53,354 bases of DNA from Bacteroidia bacterium (GCA_030426475.1 JAUHYR010000008.1:1-53354), one strand, 5' to 3'. Counted from the stretch's first letter, positions 26,400 to 35,992 are shown. The notes: generated by a model from the sequence alone, not told the origin. Translations and numbers: made by a program.

Positions 26400-27303
26400 A
26401 AGCAATTTAGATATATCGTACTTTAACCAGTTTATTTTAACCTTATCTGTTGCGGTTGTTAGTTTTATTGTATTTGCCATGATAGGGCAAGCTCTTTCGT
26501 TATTGATTTTTGATGTAAACTTTTTTGAAGGAAATGACTTAATGAGTCAATTAGACCGAAAAGGAGTTGTTAGTTCATTAAAATTAGTGCAGGCTTTTAG
26601 TGCCTTTGGCCTGTTTATCTTTCCGGTGGCTGTACTATCCTTATTTACTAAGTCAAAACCTCTGACTAGTTTAGGTTTTGTGTCAACTAATTGGATTTTT
26701 TTTCCACTAGTTTTTTTTCTATTACTCTTTTCAACTCCAATTTTAGAAATCTTAATCAAATGGAATGAAAGTTTAACTTTACCTGAATCATGGAGCAGTT
26801 TTGAGACAATCATCAGAGATATGGAAACAACTGCTGCCGAACGGTCTAAAGTTTTTGTAAAGACAACTAGCTTTTTCGGTTTGCTTTTAAATGTTGTTTT
26901 AGTGGCTTTAATTCCTGCATTTGGGGAAGAATTAATGTTTAGAGGTTGGTTACAAAAGTTATTTTCGAATTGGTTTAAGAACATTCATGTGGCAATTTGG
27001 TTAAGTGCTTTTTTGTTTAGTCTGTTACATTTTCAATTTTTTGGCTTTTTGCCTAGAATGTTATTTGGTGCATTGTTTGGCTATATATTCTATTGGAGTG
27101 GGAGCTTATGGATTTCCATTTTAGGACACTTTTTAAATAATGCTTCTGTGGTGGTTGTAAATTACTATTTTCCTGAGCTAGTTAATGAAACTGAGATAAC
27201 CTCAATTACTTCCATAATAATTAGTCTTTTATTTACTGTGGGGATATTCTATATTTTTTGGAAGAAACGAGTAGTAAACGATACTATACTTTCTGAGACG
27301 TGA
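26392..27303 (+). CDS. CPBP (Abi/CAAX) family intramembrane metalloprotease
   Basis: A 303-residue membrane protein with about eight helices and the CPBP active site: FGEELMFRGWL (Glu179, Glu180, Arg184), FSLLHF (His213) and LGHFLNNAS (His246, Asn249). Bacterial members act in bacteriocin immunity or protein maturation; no role can be set here. It overlaps purN upstream. The C-terminal 20 bp overlap the convergent hutH gene. Confidence 0.9.
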   Translation: MLKSNLDISYFNQFILTLSVAVVSFIVFAMIGQALSLLIFDVNFFEGNDLMSQLDRKGVVSSLKLVQAFSAFGLFIFPVAVLSLFTKSKPLTSLGFVSTNWIFFPLVFFLLLFSTPILEILIKWNESLTLPESWSSFETIIRDMETTAAERSKVFVKTTSFFGLLLNVVLVALIPAFGEELMFRGWLQKLFSNWFKNIHVAIWLSAFLFSLLHFQFFGFLPRMLFGALFGYIFYWSGSLWISILGHFLNNASVVVVNYYFPELVNETEITSITSIIISLLFTVGIFYIFWKKRVVNDTILSET

Positions 27304-28771
27304 TAAACTTCTTACTTGCTTTTATGTCTTGATGTAAAACTCTATCCGTATTTACAAAAGGAATCGTTTTTCTGTAATCAGATTTAATTTTTTCAAGCGA
27401 AGGAGATGATTTTTTATCTTTTAAATCTAGCGCTTGTGTTGCTGTGAATAATTCAATTGCAATTATTTCTTCTAAGTTGTTTACTAAGCGATTTAATTTA
27501 ATGGCAGAGTTTGCCCCCATACTCACATGGTCTTCTTGTCCGTTTGATGAGTCAATACTATCTACAGACGAAGGAGTAGCCAATTGTTTGTTCATACTCA
27601 CTAATGAAGCTGCAGCGTATTGCGGAATCATAAAGCCACTGTTTAATCCAGGTTCTGCAATTAAAAATGCGGGCAAACCTCTTTGACCCGATAATAGTTT
27701 ATAAGTTCTTCTTTCTGATATGCTGCCTAATTCGGCTGCCGAAATGGCTAAAAAGTCAAGCTGTAAAGCTAAAGGCTCTCCGTGAAAATTTCCGCCTGAC
27801 AAGATTAAATCTTCATCAGGAAAAATGGTAGGATTATCTGTGACGGCATTCATTTCGTTTTCTAAAACCGTTTTAGCATTTTGCAATACATCTTTTATTG
27901 CTCCGTGAACTTGTGGAATACATCTAAAACAATAAGGGTCTTGAACTTGTTTTTTTTCGGAGGTTGCTATTTCACTTCCTTCAACTAATTCTAAAATTTT
28001 CTTTGCCGTTATTATTTGCCCTGAATGATTTCTGATTTCATGTAAGCCATGATAAAAAGGGTCTAATTTTCCGTTAAAAGCTTCTAAAGACATTGCTCCA
28101 ACTGTATCTGCCCAATTCATTAATCGCTCAATTCTGATTAAGTTAAAGGCAAAAAACGCAGACATAAATTGTGTGCCGTTTAGTAAGGCTAATCCTTCCT
28201 TGGCATGAAGTTCAATAGGTTGCCACTTTAGCTGTTTATATACTTCTACTGTAGATTGAATTTCACCATTATACTCAACATCACCCAGTCCAATCAGTGG
28301 TAAAGAAAGATGTGCAAGTGGAGCTAAATCTCCTGATGCTCCTAACGAGCCATGTTCGTATATAACGGGAATAATATCGTTGTTATACAGGTCGATTAAA
28401 CGTTGAATAGTTTCTAATTTAACTCCTGAATATCCTAAACTTAAATTTCTAATCTTTAACAAAAGAATAAGTTTAGCAACTTCTTTTGAGATTTTTTCTC
28501 CAACACCACAAGCGTGAGACATTACCAGGTTTCGTTGAAGTTCAATTAATTTGTCTTTAGGAATGGAAGTATCGCATAACGAGCCAAAACCTGTGTTAAT
28601 ACCATAAAATGGTTGGTCTGAGTTAGTTAATTTTTCTTCTAAATAAGTTCTACATTTTACAATCTTCGCAATAGCTTCATCAGACAATGAAATAGACTTA
28701 TTTTCTGAAATTATTTCTGAAATATCAGCTAAAGAAATGTGTGATAAACCTAAAACAAACTCTTTCGACAT
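27284..28771 (-). CDS. hutH: Histidine ammonia-lyase
   Basis: Removes ammonia from histidine to give urocanate. The 495-residue protein holds the MIO-forming triad Ala-Ser-Gly (145-147) in GSLGASGDLAPLAH, Tyr56 in YGINTGFGS, LLNGTQ, and QDPYCFRCIPQVHG. Ser85-His86 in NLVMSHACGVG is the pair typical of histidine-specific enzymes; Phe or Tyr lyases differ here. No other hut gene is near. It lies 2 bp downstream of hisS, so synthesis of the tRNA ligase and the catabolic enzyme may be coupled. Confidence 0.93.
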   Translation of the reverse strand: MSKEFVLGLSHISLADISEIISENKSISLSDEAIAKIVKCRTYLEEKLTNSDQPFYGINTGFGSLCDTSIPKDKLIELQRNLVMSHACGVGEKISKEVAKLILLLKIRNLSLGYSGVKLETIQRLIDLYNNDIIPVIYEHGSLGASGDLAPLAHLSLPLIGLGDVEYNGEIQSTVEVYKQLKWQPIELHAKEGLALLNGTQFMSAFFAFNLIRIERLMNWADTVGAMSLEAFNGKLDPFYHGLHEIRNHSGQIITAKKILELVEGSEIATSEKKQVQDPYCFRCIPQVHGAIKDVLQNAKTVLENEMNAVTDNPTIFPDEDLILSGGNFHGEPLALQLDFLAISAAELGSISERRTYKLLSGQRGLPAFLIAEPGLNSGFMIPQYAAASLVSMNKQLATPSSVDSIDSSNGQEDHVSMGANSAIKLNRLVNNLEEIIAIELFTATQALDLKDKKSSPSLEKIKSDYRKTIPFVNTDRVLHQDIKASKKFITSQKV

Positions 28772-28773
28772 AA

Positions 28774-30141
28774 TTAGCTAAGTTTTGAAATAATTTCTTC
28801 AGGAGTTAATTTTTCTTGTTCTCCCGAAATCATGTCTTTCAGTTGGATATTATTGTTTGAAATTTCCTCTTCACCAATAACCGCAACAAACCGAATATTT
28901 TTTGAATCGGCATATTTAAATTGTTTTTTCAATTTAGCTTCATCAGGATATACTTCACAAGCAATTCCTTTTTCTCTTAATTTATTGGCAATGGGTAATA
29001 TATGATCAATTTCTTTTTCACCAAAATTGACAAAAAGCACTTGTTTGTTTTCCGTTTCAAAGTTTGGGAATAATTTAAGCTCAAGTAAAACATCATAAAT
29101 TCTATCCGCACCAAAGGAAATTCCAACACCCGAAATATCGGGTAATCCAAAAATTCCGGTTAAGTCATCATATCTTCCACCACCACATATACTGCCTATG
29201 GAAACATTATTTGCCTTGACTTCAAAAATGGCTCCTGTGTAATAGTTTAATCCTCTGGCAAGGCAAACATCTAATTCAAGCTTAGCATTTTTTAGAGGGT
29301 TTTTATCTATAAGATTTAATACAGTTTCTAATTCTTGAATTCCTTTTTTACCAATTTCTGATGTGGCAAGATGAGTTTTTAAAAGCTCAATCATTTTTTC
29401 ATTACTGCCGGATAAGTCAAACAAAAACTGGATTTTATTCAGCGAATCTTGGCTTACACCTTTCGATAAAATTTCTTCATTTACTTTATCTTTTCCAATC
29501 TTGTCTAGCTTATCAATTGCAACTGTGATGTCTATTATTTTATCACTTGCATTAGCAATTTCTGCTATTCCGCTGAGTATTTTTCGGTTGTTTATTTTTA
29601 TGGTAAAATCATTCAAACCAAGATTTGATAGTCCTTCATCAAAAATCTTCACTAAATCAAATTCATTAATCAGAGAATCAGAACCAATAATATCACAATC
29701 ACACTGATAAAATTCCCGATAGCGACCTTTTTGTGGGCGGTCTGCTCTCCATACCGGTTGAATTTGAAATCGCTTAAATGGAAAATTAATTTCATGTTGA
29801 TGTTGTACCACATATCTGGCAAACGGAACGGTTAAATCATATCTCAAGGCTTTTTCAGAAATGCTTGAAATTAATGTAGATGAATCCTTATCGGCTAAAG
29901 CTTTTTCATCAGCTTTAGATAAGTAATCTCCGGAGTTTAATATTTTAAAGATGAGTTTATCGCCTTCATCTCCATATTTGCCGGTGAGCGTTTCTAAATT
30001 TTCAATGGCGGGAGTTTCAATCTGCTCGAAACCATATTTGATGAAAACACTTTTTAGCGTATCAAAAATATAGTTACGTCTTTTCATTTCTAAGGGTGAA
30101 AAGTCTCTTGTTCCTCTTGCGTTTGTCGGTTTGTTGGCCAT
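28774..30141 (-). CDS. hisS: Histidine--tRNA ligase
   Basis: Charges tRNA-His. The 455-residue class II synthetase shows N-terminal [16 protein letters not shown], motif 2 with [15 protein letters not shown], the HisA motif [14 protein letters not shown], motif 3 with [11 protein letters not shown] and [11 protein letters not shown], and a C-terminal anticodon-binding domain from about 360. It is divergent from the B12 riboswitch operon and precedes hutH by 2 bp. Confidence 0.96.
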   Translation of the reverse strand: MANKPTNARGTRDFSPLEMKRRNYIFDTLKSVFIKYGFEQIETPAIENLETLTGKYGDEGDKLIFKILNSGDYLSKADEKALADKDSSTLISSISEKALRYDLTVPFARYVVQHQHEINFPFKRFQIQPVWRADRPQKGRYREFYQCDCDIIGSDSLINEFDLVKIFDEGLSNLGLNDFTIKINNRKILSGIAEIANASDKIIDITVAIDKLDKIGKDKVNEEILSKGVSQDSLNKIQFLFDLSGSNEKMIELLKTHLATSEIGKKGIQELETVLNLIDKNPLKNAKLELDVCLARGLNYYTGAIFEVKANNVSIGSICGGGRYDDLTGIFGLPDISGVGISFGADRIYDVLLELKLFPNFETENKQVLFVNFGEKEIDHILPIANKLREKGIACEVYPDEAKLKKQFKYADSKNIRFVAVIGEEEISNNNIQLKDMISGEQEKLTPEEIISKLS

Positions 30142-30224
30142 TAATAAATATCTGTGGCGAAGTTAGAAAAATAGTAAATAGTAACTAAACATTATCATAT
30201 TAGATTTATCATAAAATAAAAATC

Positions 30225-30232
30225 TATATTTG
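30225..30232 (+). promoter_or_regulatory. -7 promoter element of the B12 uptake operon
   Basis: TATATTTG matches TAnnTTTG exactly and ends 4 bp before the first pairing stem of the cobalamin riboswitch, so transcription should start at the aptamer's 5' end. Confidence 0.7.
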
Positions 30233-30236
30233 CGCC

Positions 30237-30407
30237 AACGGTTCTTTGTTAGTGAACAACTAATTGAAGTGAAGAGGGAATTTGGTGAAAATCCAAAACT
30301 GTGCCCGCAACTGTAAGCTTTATTTCTAGTTTGAACGGTCTTTTACCACTGCGTCTAATCCATGCGGGAAGGTGTTCAAACAAAAGCCAGTCAGGAGACC
30401 TGCCGTT
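30237..30407 (+). promoter_or_regulatory. Cobalamin (vitamin B12) riboswitch aptamer
   Basis: Conserved blocks appear in order: GAGGGAATTTGGTGAAAATC, CCGCAACTGTAAGC, GCGGGAAGG, and the B12 box region AGCCAGTCAGGAGACCTGCC. The closing stem is AACGG (30237-30241) with CCGTT (30403-30407). Further on, TTCGGGAGCAAAAGCCGACTG (30428-30447) looks like the expression-platform hairpin; it is not followed by a clean T run, so control may be on translation. Bound adenosylcobalamin is expected to shut off the B12 uptake genes. Confidence 0.93.
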
Positions 30408-30472
30408 AGAATTAATTCAGAGTGCTTTCGGGAGCAAAAGCCGACTGAGTCGAACTAATTTATTTTATTTTT

Positions 30473-31441
30473 ATGAAAAAGAGTTTTCTCTTTGTAGCTA
30501 TTGCTACTATTTCAATGAGCTTGTCTGCTCAACAAACATCAACATTTGATAATTTAACGCTTTCTCCTAATTCTTACTGGAATGGCTCTGACCAATCCGG
30601 TGGATTTACAAGTGGAGATGCTTATTTCCCAAATAAGTATGACACTTCTTTTGGTGGTTATTGGGCAAGCGGATTTGCTTATTCAAATGTTATGGATACT
30701 ATAACCGCAGGAGCCGGAAATATATATGCAGCATCAACAGATGTTGACTTTAGTGGTGTAGGAAACTATGTTGTAGCTCAAAACAATTCAGTGATAAGAT
30801 TAACGAGCTCAGCGCTGGGAAATAGTGTTTCGGGCTTTTATGTGACAAACGGAACTTATACCAATATAAGTATGCGTGATGGTGATCAATTTGCAAAAAA
30901 GTTTGGTGGCACAAGTGGAAATGATCCGGATTGGTTTAAGTTAACTGTATTTGGATATTATAATGGGAATTTAGTAAGTGATAGTGTTGAGTTTTATCTT
31001 GCTGATTATCGTTTTTCAAATAACACTCAAGATTATAGAGTGAATACCTGGGAGTGGGTTGATTTAACAACACTGGGAAATTTAGATAGTGTCTTGTTTA
31101 AGCTTTCTTCTTCTGATGTAGGTTCCTTTGGAATGAACACACCCGCTTTTTTTTGTGTAGATGAGTTTAATAAGCAAAATGTGGGTTTAGATGAGGTAAA
31201 AAAAGATAATTCCCTGAACTTATATCCGAATCCTGCTAAAAATCAAATTACTGTTATAAATTCATTTGAAGAAGAAGCACAACTGGTAATTACTGATATG
31301 AGTGGAAAATTAGTTTACTCAGAGCTATTGATAAGTAATGTAAGTAAAATAAACATTGAAAATGTTGCTGGTGGTTTTTACTTAGCAAGACTTTCAACAA
31401 ATAATAAAACTCAAACAAGCAGATTAATTATTCTAGAATAA
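30473..31441 (+). CDS. DUF4465 protein with T9SS type A sorting domain, B12 cluster
   Basis: First gene under the cobalamin riboswitch, 322 residues. Signal peptide MKKSFLFVAIATISMSLSA is followed by a DUF4465 beta-sandwich (about 24-235; FDNLTLSPNSYWNGSDQSGG, WASGFAYSN, DWFKLTVFGYYNG) and a T9SS type A tail (NLYPNPAKNQITV, VITDMSGKLVYSE, GGFYLARLS). Family members occur in Bacteroidota B12 loci and are thought to bind cobalamin at the surface. Here the protein should be secreted and anchored by T9SS, not as a lipoprotein. The B12-binding role is inferred from context. Confidence 0.85.
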   Translation: MKKSFLFVAIATISMSLSAQQTSTFDNLTLSPNSYWNGSDQSGGFTSGDAYFPNKYDTSFGGYWASGFAYSNVMDTITAGAGNIYAASTDVDFSGVGNYVVAQNNSVIRLTSSALGNSVSGFYVTNGTYTNISMRDGDQFAKKFGGTSGNDPDWFKLTVFGYYNGNLVSDSVEFYLADYRFSNNTQDYRVNTWEWVDLTTLGNLDSVLFKLSSSDVGSFGMNTPAFFCVDEFNKQNVGLDEVKKDNSLNLYPNPAKNQITVINSFEEEAQLVITDMSGKLVYSELLISNVSKINIENVAGGFYLARLSTNNKTQTSRLIILE

Positions 31442-32433
31442 TGATGATAAGAATATTTGTGTTTAGTCTTTTATCTTTTGTCTTTAATCTGTCTCAAGCA
31501 CAAGGGCCTTATTCTCCTGGGGCAGGCAATCCGGGCTCAATAGCCATTTATAAAGATTCAAGTATAATTAAAGCCTGGGCAAATGAATGTGCTATTCAAA
31601 GAGGTTGGCAGGATGTTTCCAATACTTCTTTGGGTTACGCAAATGTAGGTGATTCTACTGATGCTTTGGGAAAACCCGGTACAAATGGGATAGTTAGTTT
31701 GGGAGATGGTGGTTCGGCTGTGGTTAAGTTTAATGGCGTATTGTTTGACGGCCCGGGTTATGATTTTGCCATATTTGAAAATAGCTTTAGCGATACGTAT
31801 TTAGAATTAGCTTTTGTAGAGGTAAGTTCTGATGGTATCAATTTTTTTAGGTTTGATGCCGTTTCATTAACACAAGACACTCTTCAAGTAGGAAGTTTTG
31901 ATACCCTTGAAACATCTTATCTTCATAATTTGGCGGGTAAGTTTAGGTTAAACTATGGTACTCCGTTCGATTTAAATGAACTCTCAGGTATTTCGGGTTT
32001 GAAAATTGACTCTATTACTCACATAAAAATTGTAGATGTTGTCGGAAGCATTAATAATGCATATGCTACTTATGATTCGCAGAACAATAAAGTGAATGAC
32101 CCCTGGAATACACCTTTTGGGTCAAGTGGTTTTGACTTAGATGCAGTGGCGGCCATAAACATTAAATTCCCGACATCTATTAATGAAAGTAGTAGTTTAA
32201 ATAAAGTAGGTGTTTATCCAAATCCATTTTTAAATCGACTAAGTTTTGACAACCCAAACCAAGAAGAGTTAAAAGTTGTTGTAAGAGATATAACCGGAAA
32301 ATGGTGTGATGAGTTTATTCTCGAAAAAAATACTAAGTATTATTATTCCTCCAGCCTAAAGCCCGGAATTTACTTTTTTCAACTTGAATGGAATGGTGAA
32401 ACAGAAATAAGAAAGTTAGTGAAAAGTGAATAA
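31441..32433 (+). CDS. Cell-surface protein with T9SS type A sorting domain, B12 cluster
   Basis: 330 residues: signal MMIRIFVFSLLSFVFNLSQA, a beta-rich domain (about 22-245) with YSPGAGNPGSIAIYKDSSII, VSLGDGGSAVVKFNG and GPGYDFAIFENSF, then a T9SS type A tail (VGVYPNPFLNRLSF, VVVRDITGKW, PGIYFFQLEW). The same domain occurs beside B12 receptors in related genomes, so it is probably a surface partner in cobalamin capture. The start overlaps the preceding stop by one base; a second ATG at 31444 is equivalent. The 3' end overlaps btuB by 8 bp. Confidence 0.8.
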   Translation: MMIRIFVFSLLSFVFNLSQAQGPYSPGAGNPGSIAIYKDSSIIKAWANECAIQRGWQDVSNTSLGYANVGDSTDALGKPGTNGIVSLGDGGSAVVKFNGVLFDGPGYDFAIFENSFSDTYLELAFVEVSSDGINFFRFDAVSLTQDTLQVGSFDTLETSYLHNLAGKFRLNYGTPFDLNELSGISGLKIDSITHIKIVDVVGSINNAYATYDSQNNKVNDPWNTPFGSSGFDLDAVAAINIKFPTSINESSSLNKVGVYPNPFLNRLSFDNPNQEELKVVVRDITGKWCDEFILEKNTKYYYSSSLKPGIYFFQLEWNGETEIRKLVKSE

Positions 32434-34312
32434 GTTAATACTCATACCTGTACTTATTTTAGTTGTTAGTTTGGTAAGCGGACAAGAAGTTGACACTCTC
32501 AAAATTGATGAGTATGAAGTAAGAGAGTCTATGTATTCTGTTTCGTCTCCATATAAGAAAACAACTTTTGACTCACTTACTTTTGTTCGACATAAAACTT
32601 CCGAATTATCTGATTTGTTAATTTCAGAATCTTCTGTGTTTGTCAAGAACTATGGAAATGGAGCTTTAGCTTCAGTTTCATTCAGAGGCACAGGTGCGAC
32701 TCATACCCAAGTTTATTGGAATGGAATTAATTTAAATTCTTCTATGAATGGTCAAATTGATTTCAATTTATTTCCTCTTTTTTTTACCGATGATGCGGAA
32801 TTGCATCACGGAGCTTCAAGTATTTCAGATGGCTCCGGTGGCTTAGGCGGAAGTGTGCAATTGCTAAACTCAGACTTTAAAAAAGGGATAAATGTAATGT
32901 TGGCAGCCGGAAGTTTTGACCACTACCAATCGGGTTTTAAAGCAAATTACAACTTAGGAAAGTTAAAACTTGGTTCTAAATTTTATTATAAAAGTATTAA
33001 GAATGATTATGCTTTTTTGAATTATACTAAGTCGGGTTTTCCTAAAGAATATTTGGTAAATGCTGAGGTCTTGCAACAAGGCTTTATGCAATCATTTGAA
33101 TATGATTTTTCTACAAAAAGTAAGCTTAGTTTTTATTTCTGGTTGATGGGTAGTGACAGAAATTTGCCACAACCTATTTCTTCGGTGGGTGTATCTGATG
33201 AGAATCAAAAAGACAATTCAAAGCGGTTTTTACTGGAATGGAAAAAGCTTTTTACAAAAGGAATTTTTAATCTAAAAACCTCTTATTTAAATGATTTCTT
33301 AGCTTATCAAATCCCATCTGATTCGTTGTTTTCAGTGAGTAATTCTAATAGTTTAAAATCTATAGCTCAATACAAACATTTTTTTAAATCAGATTTTACT
33401 GCAAAACTTCAGCTTCAAAATGGTTATAACGAAGCCCAAACGGATGGTTATAATAATAGTGTTTACAGAAATCAATTTTCGGGTTTTGTACAACTTTCAA
33501 AAAAGTTTAAAGAGTGGTGTTATTTAGAAACTTCAATCCGAACAGAATTAATTGATAATAATTTTTTGCCTTTAATGCCTGCTATTTCTTTGGTATTACT
33601 ACCTGATAAACAATTAAGCGTTAAAGCGAATGTTGCCAGGCATACCCGTTATCCTTCACTAAACGACTTGTATTGGACGCCAGGTGGTAATCAAAATTTA
33701 GAGCCGGAGCAAGGATGGATGGAAGAATTAGGAGTAATTTATCAAACGAAATTATTTACAGCAGAAGTAACGGCTTTTAATTCTTATATCGAAAACTGGA
33801 TTTTATGGAGTCCTACCAACAAAGGTTATTGGTCGCCTCAAAACATTAAAGAGGTGAATAATTACGGACTGGAAACTTCTATAAAGTATAATTATCAAAT
33901 CAATTCTAATTGTAATTTTCGGGTAAGCGGAAATTATACATTTACAAAATCAATTAATAAAAAGACATCGTCTGAATCGGATGCTTCTTTGAATAAACAA
34001 TTAATATATGTTCCCGTTCATAATGCTTCCGGTAGTTTAATCTTTAGTTACAAAAAATGGATGATTGGTGGAAATACTAATTTTACAAGCGATAGATTTA
34101 TCAACTCTGATAACACTACTTATTTACCATATTATCATTTGGTAAATGCATTTATCGCTAAAGATTTTGATTTGAAAAAGCATAATCTAAATACAAAGTT
34201 TCAAGTTAATAATATTACTAATGTTGAGTATTATGTAATTGCGTATCGGCCAATGCCCCCAACTAACTTTATGTTTACATTAAGTTATAATTTTGCTCCA
34301 AGTGAAAAGTAA
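32426..34312 (+). CDS. btuB: TonB-dependent vitamin B12 receptor, BtuB-like
   Basis: A 628-residue outer-membrane barrel that should import cobalamin with energy from TonB. Signal peptide (MNKLILIPVLILVVSLVSG), a plug domain (about 35-150: LSDLLISESSVFVKNYGNG, ASVSFRGTGATHTQVYWNGI, GSGGLGGSVQL) and a 22-strand-type barrel with RYPSLNDLYWTPGGNQNLEP are visible. The start is GTG at 32426 inside the previous gene's end. Placement under the cobalamin riboswitch and beside a BtuG-like gene identifies the ligand. Confidence 0.9.
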   Translation: MNKLILIPVLILVVSLVSGQEVDTLKIDEYEVRESMYSVSSPYKKTTFDSLTFVRHKTSELSDLLISESSVFVKNYGNGALASVSFRGTGATHTQVYWNGINLNSSMNGQIDFNLFPLFFTDDAELHHGASSISDGSGGLGGSVQLLNSDFKKGINVMLAAGSFDHYQSGFKANYNLGKLKLGSKFYYKSIKNDYAFLNYTKSGFPKEYLVNAEVLQQGFMQSFEYDFSTKSKLSFYFWLMGSDRNLPQPISSVGVSDENQKDNSKRFLLEWKKLFTKGIFNLKTSYLNDFLAYQIPSDSLFSVSNSNSLKSIAQYKHFFKSDFTAKLQLQNGYNEAQTDGYNNSVYRNQFSGFVQLSKKFKEWCYLETSIRTELIDNNFLPLMPAISLVLLPDKQLSVKANVARHTRYPSLNDLYWTPGGNQNLEPEQGWMEELGVIYQTKLFTAEVTAFNSYIENWILWSPTNKGYWSPQNIKEVNNYGLETSIKYNYQINSNCNFRVSGNYTFTKSINKKTSSESDASLNKQLIYVPVHNASGSLIFSYKKWMIGGNTNFTSDRFINSDNTTYLPYYHLVNAFIAKDFDLKKHNLNTKFQVNNITNVEYYVIAYRPMPPTNFMFTLSYNFAPSEK

Positions 34313-35345
34313 TTTTCTGACCATATTGATTTTTGGTACTTTGCTTGTCGGCTGCAAAAAACAATTACCAATTCCTTTAAATACGAAAGAGCCTAAGCCA
34401 TTTGATACAGCTATTTCTATTAATGGAGTTTATATTCTTAATGAAGGAAACTTTGGCTGGAATAATGCAAGTGTTACTTATTATAATGCTGAAACAAAAG
34501 CTGTAAGTGAAAATATGTTTCAAATGGCAAATGGTTTTACCCTGGGTGATGTAGCACAAGATATTTATGTTGATGGAGACAAAACCTATATTGTTCTTAA
34601 TAATAGTGGAAAAATAGAAGTTGTAAATACTTCTGATTTTAAATCTATTGCTACAATAAACGGATTTAATTCGCCCAGATACTTTGTGAGGCTAAACGCT
34701 TCTACTGCTTATGTTTCGGAGCTGTATCAAAACAAGATTTACGTAGTTGATTTAATTAATAATACCATTTCAGCTAGCATTTCTCTCAATGGCTGGACAG
34801 AAAAGATGAGATTATTACAAAACCATGTTTTTGTTCAGAATATTACTCAAAATAGTATTTACAAGATTGATGTGTCAACCAATCAAGTAATAGATACTTT
34901 GCAATTGACCAAGGACTTGAATAGCATAAAATTTGATAAAAACAATAAGCTTTGGGCGTTATGCGGTGGAGATACTTCTGTGGCGGGAAGTCTTTATCGA
35001 ATAGACCCGAATTCTATGACTATTGAGCAATCGTTTTCGTTTACCGGAAACTCTAATTTCCCGAGCTATTTATGCTTTAATGGAACAAGAGAGGAAATGT
35101 ATTTTGTAAATGAAGACATTTATAAAATGAGCATATCTGCTTCTGCATTGCCTGTTCAAAGTATTATTAATCTTGGAAATTCGGTCGTGTATGGTTTAGC
35201 TGTTCATCCAAATTCGGGCGATATTTACATTGCAGATGCTATTGACTATGTGCAGAAAGGAAATGTTTTGAGATATTCCAATTCGGGAACTTTATTACAT
35301 ACATTTAAAGCAGGAGTTATTCCCAGCCAATTTGTATTCCGCTAA
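34302..35345 (+). CDS. btuG: BtuG-like beta-propeller lipoprotein (B12 surface binding)
   Basis: About 347 residues. Signal MKSNFLTILIFGTLLVGC (lipobox cysteine) is followed by a seven-bladed YncE/DUF5074-type propeller: VYILNEGNFGWNNASVTYYN, GDVAQDIYVDGDKTYIVLNN, SGKIEVVNTSDF, and later blades with AVHPNSGDIYIAD. BtuG of Bacteroides binds B12 very tightly on top of BtuB; this gene has the same place directly after the receptor. I chose the GTG at 34302, which puts the signal peptide first; a TTG at 34293 is in frame. It ends the riboswitch-led group. Confidence 0.85.
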   Translation: MKSNFLTILIFGTLLVGCKKQLPIPLNTKEPKPFDTAISINGVYILNEGNFGWNNASVTYYNAETKAVSENMFQMANGFTLGDVAQDIYVDGDKTYIVLNNSGKIEVVNTSDFKSIATINGFNSPRYFVRLNASTAYVSELYQNKIYVVDLINNTISASISLNGWTEKMRLLQNHVFVQNITQNSIYKIDVSTNQVIDTLQLTKDLNSIKFDKNNKLWALCGGDTSVAGSLYRIDPNSMTIEQSFSFTGNSNFPSYLCFNGTREEMYFVNEDIYKMSISASALPVQSIINLGNSVVYGLAVHPNSGDIYIADAIDYVQKGNVLRYSNSGTLLHTFKAGVIPSQFVFR

Positions 35346-35401
35346 TATATTATCTATCAATTATCTTTTTTCTTAACTTTATGTTTCTTAAGTAATTTAC
35401 A

Positions 35402-35992
35402 TTGAGGGGAATAGTATCCATATTGTTTTTGTTTGTTTCGGTTTTTGCTTACTCTCAGGCTACTGATAGCATCGCCTATACCTATTATGATGATGGGAAT
35501 AATAAAGAAGCTTACACTTGGTTGGAGGGAAAAAAGACCGGGAAATATGCCAAATGGTATAAAAACAAGGCTATGCAAGAAGAAGGAATTTTGCTTGACG
35601 GAAAAAAGAATGGGCTGATAAAGTATTGGGACGACAGAGGCTATAAATTGATGGATTTAACTTATGAAAACGATACACTAAACGGAAAAGCGGTTTACTA
35701 TCATGCTAACGAAAAACCAAGAAAGGAGTGTTATTATTTAAATGATTCTTTGCATGGTAAATGTGTGGCATATTATGAAAATGGGAAAAAGCACAGTGAA
35801 GGAGAATACGTAAGGGGAAAAAAAGAAGGAAAGTGGACACATTATCATGATAACGGTAAGAAGAAAGCTGTTTTTTATGTTAAGGACGATAAACTACACG
35901 GAACGTTTACCATCTATTACATTACCGGTAAAGTACAAGCAGTAGAGGAGTACGAAAACAATGTGTTGGTAGTGGAAGAGAAGACGGAATAA
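35402..35992 (+). CDS. Exported MORN_2-repeat protein (YwqK-like)
   Basis: 196 residues with signal peptide MRGIVSILFLFVSVFAYSQ and seven or so MORN_2-type repeats, for example GKKTGKYAKWYKNKAMQEEG, GKKNGLIKYWDDRG and GKKEGKWTHYHDNGKKKAV. Databases often name such proteins antitoxins, without support here: there is no partner toxin, and a signal peptide is present. The start is TTG at 35402. It lies 56 bp after btuG with no terminator seen between them, so read-through from the B12 operon is possible. Confidence 0.8.
   Translation: MRGIVSILFLFVSVFAYSQATDSIAYTYYDDGNNKEAYTWLEGKKTGKYAKWYKNKAMQEEGILLDGKKNGLIKYWDDRGYKLMDLTYENDTLNGKAVYYHANEKPRKECYYLNDSLHGKCVAYYENGKKHSEGEYVRGKKEGKWTHYHDNGKKKAVFYVKDDKLHGTFTIYYITGKVQAVEEYENNVLVVEEKTE

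Noticed and set aside
26547-26984. A 145-codon open frame opposite the CPBP protease
   Set aside because: It is antisense to a gene with a complete active site; its low-complexity Lys/Ser make-up is a shadow of hydrophobic codons.
30301-30549. An 82-codon frame across the cobalamin riboswitch
   Set aside because: It runs through the aptamer's conserved core and into the DUF4465 gene in another frame; the RNA explains the sequence.
35402-35992. Antitoxin of a toxin-antitoxin pair
   Set aside because: The name is common for MORN_2 proteins, but this one has a signal peptide and no adjacent toxin gene.
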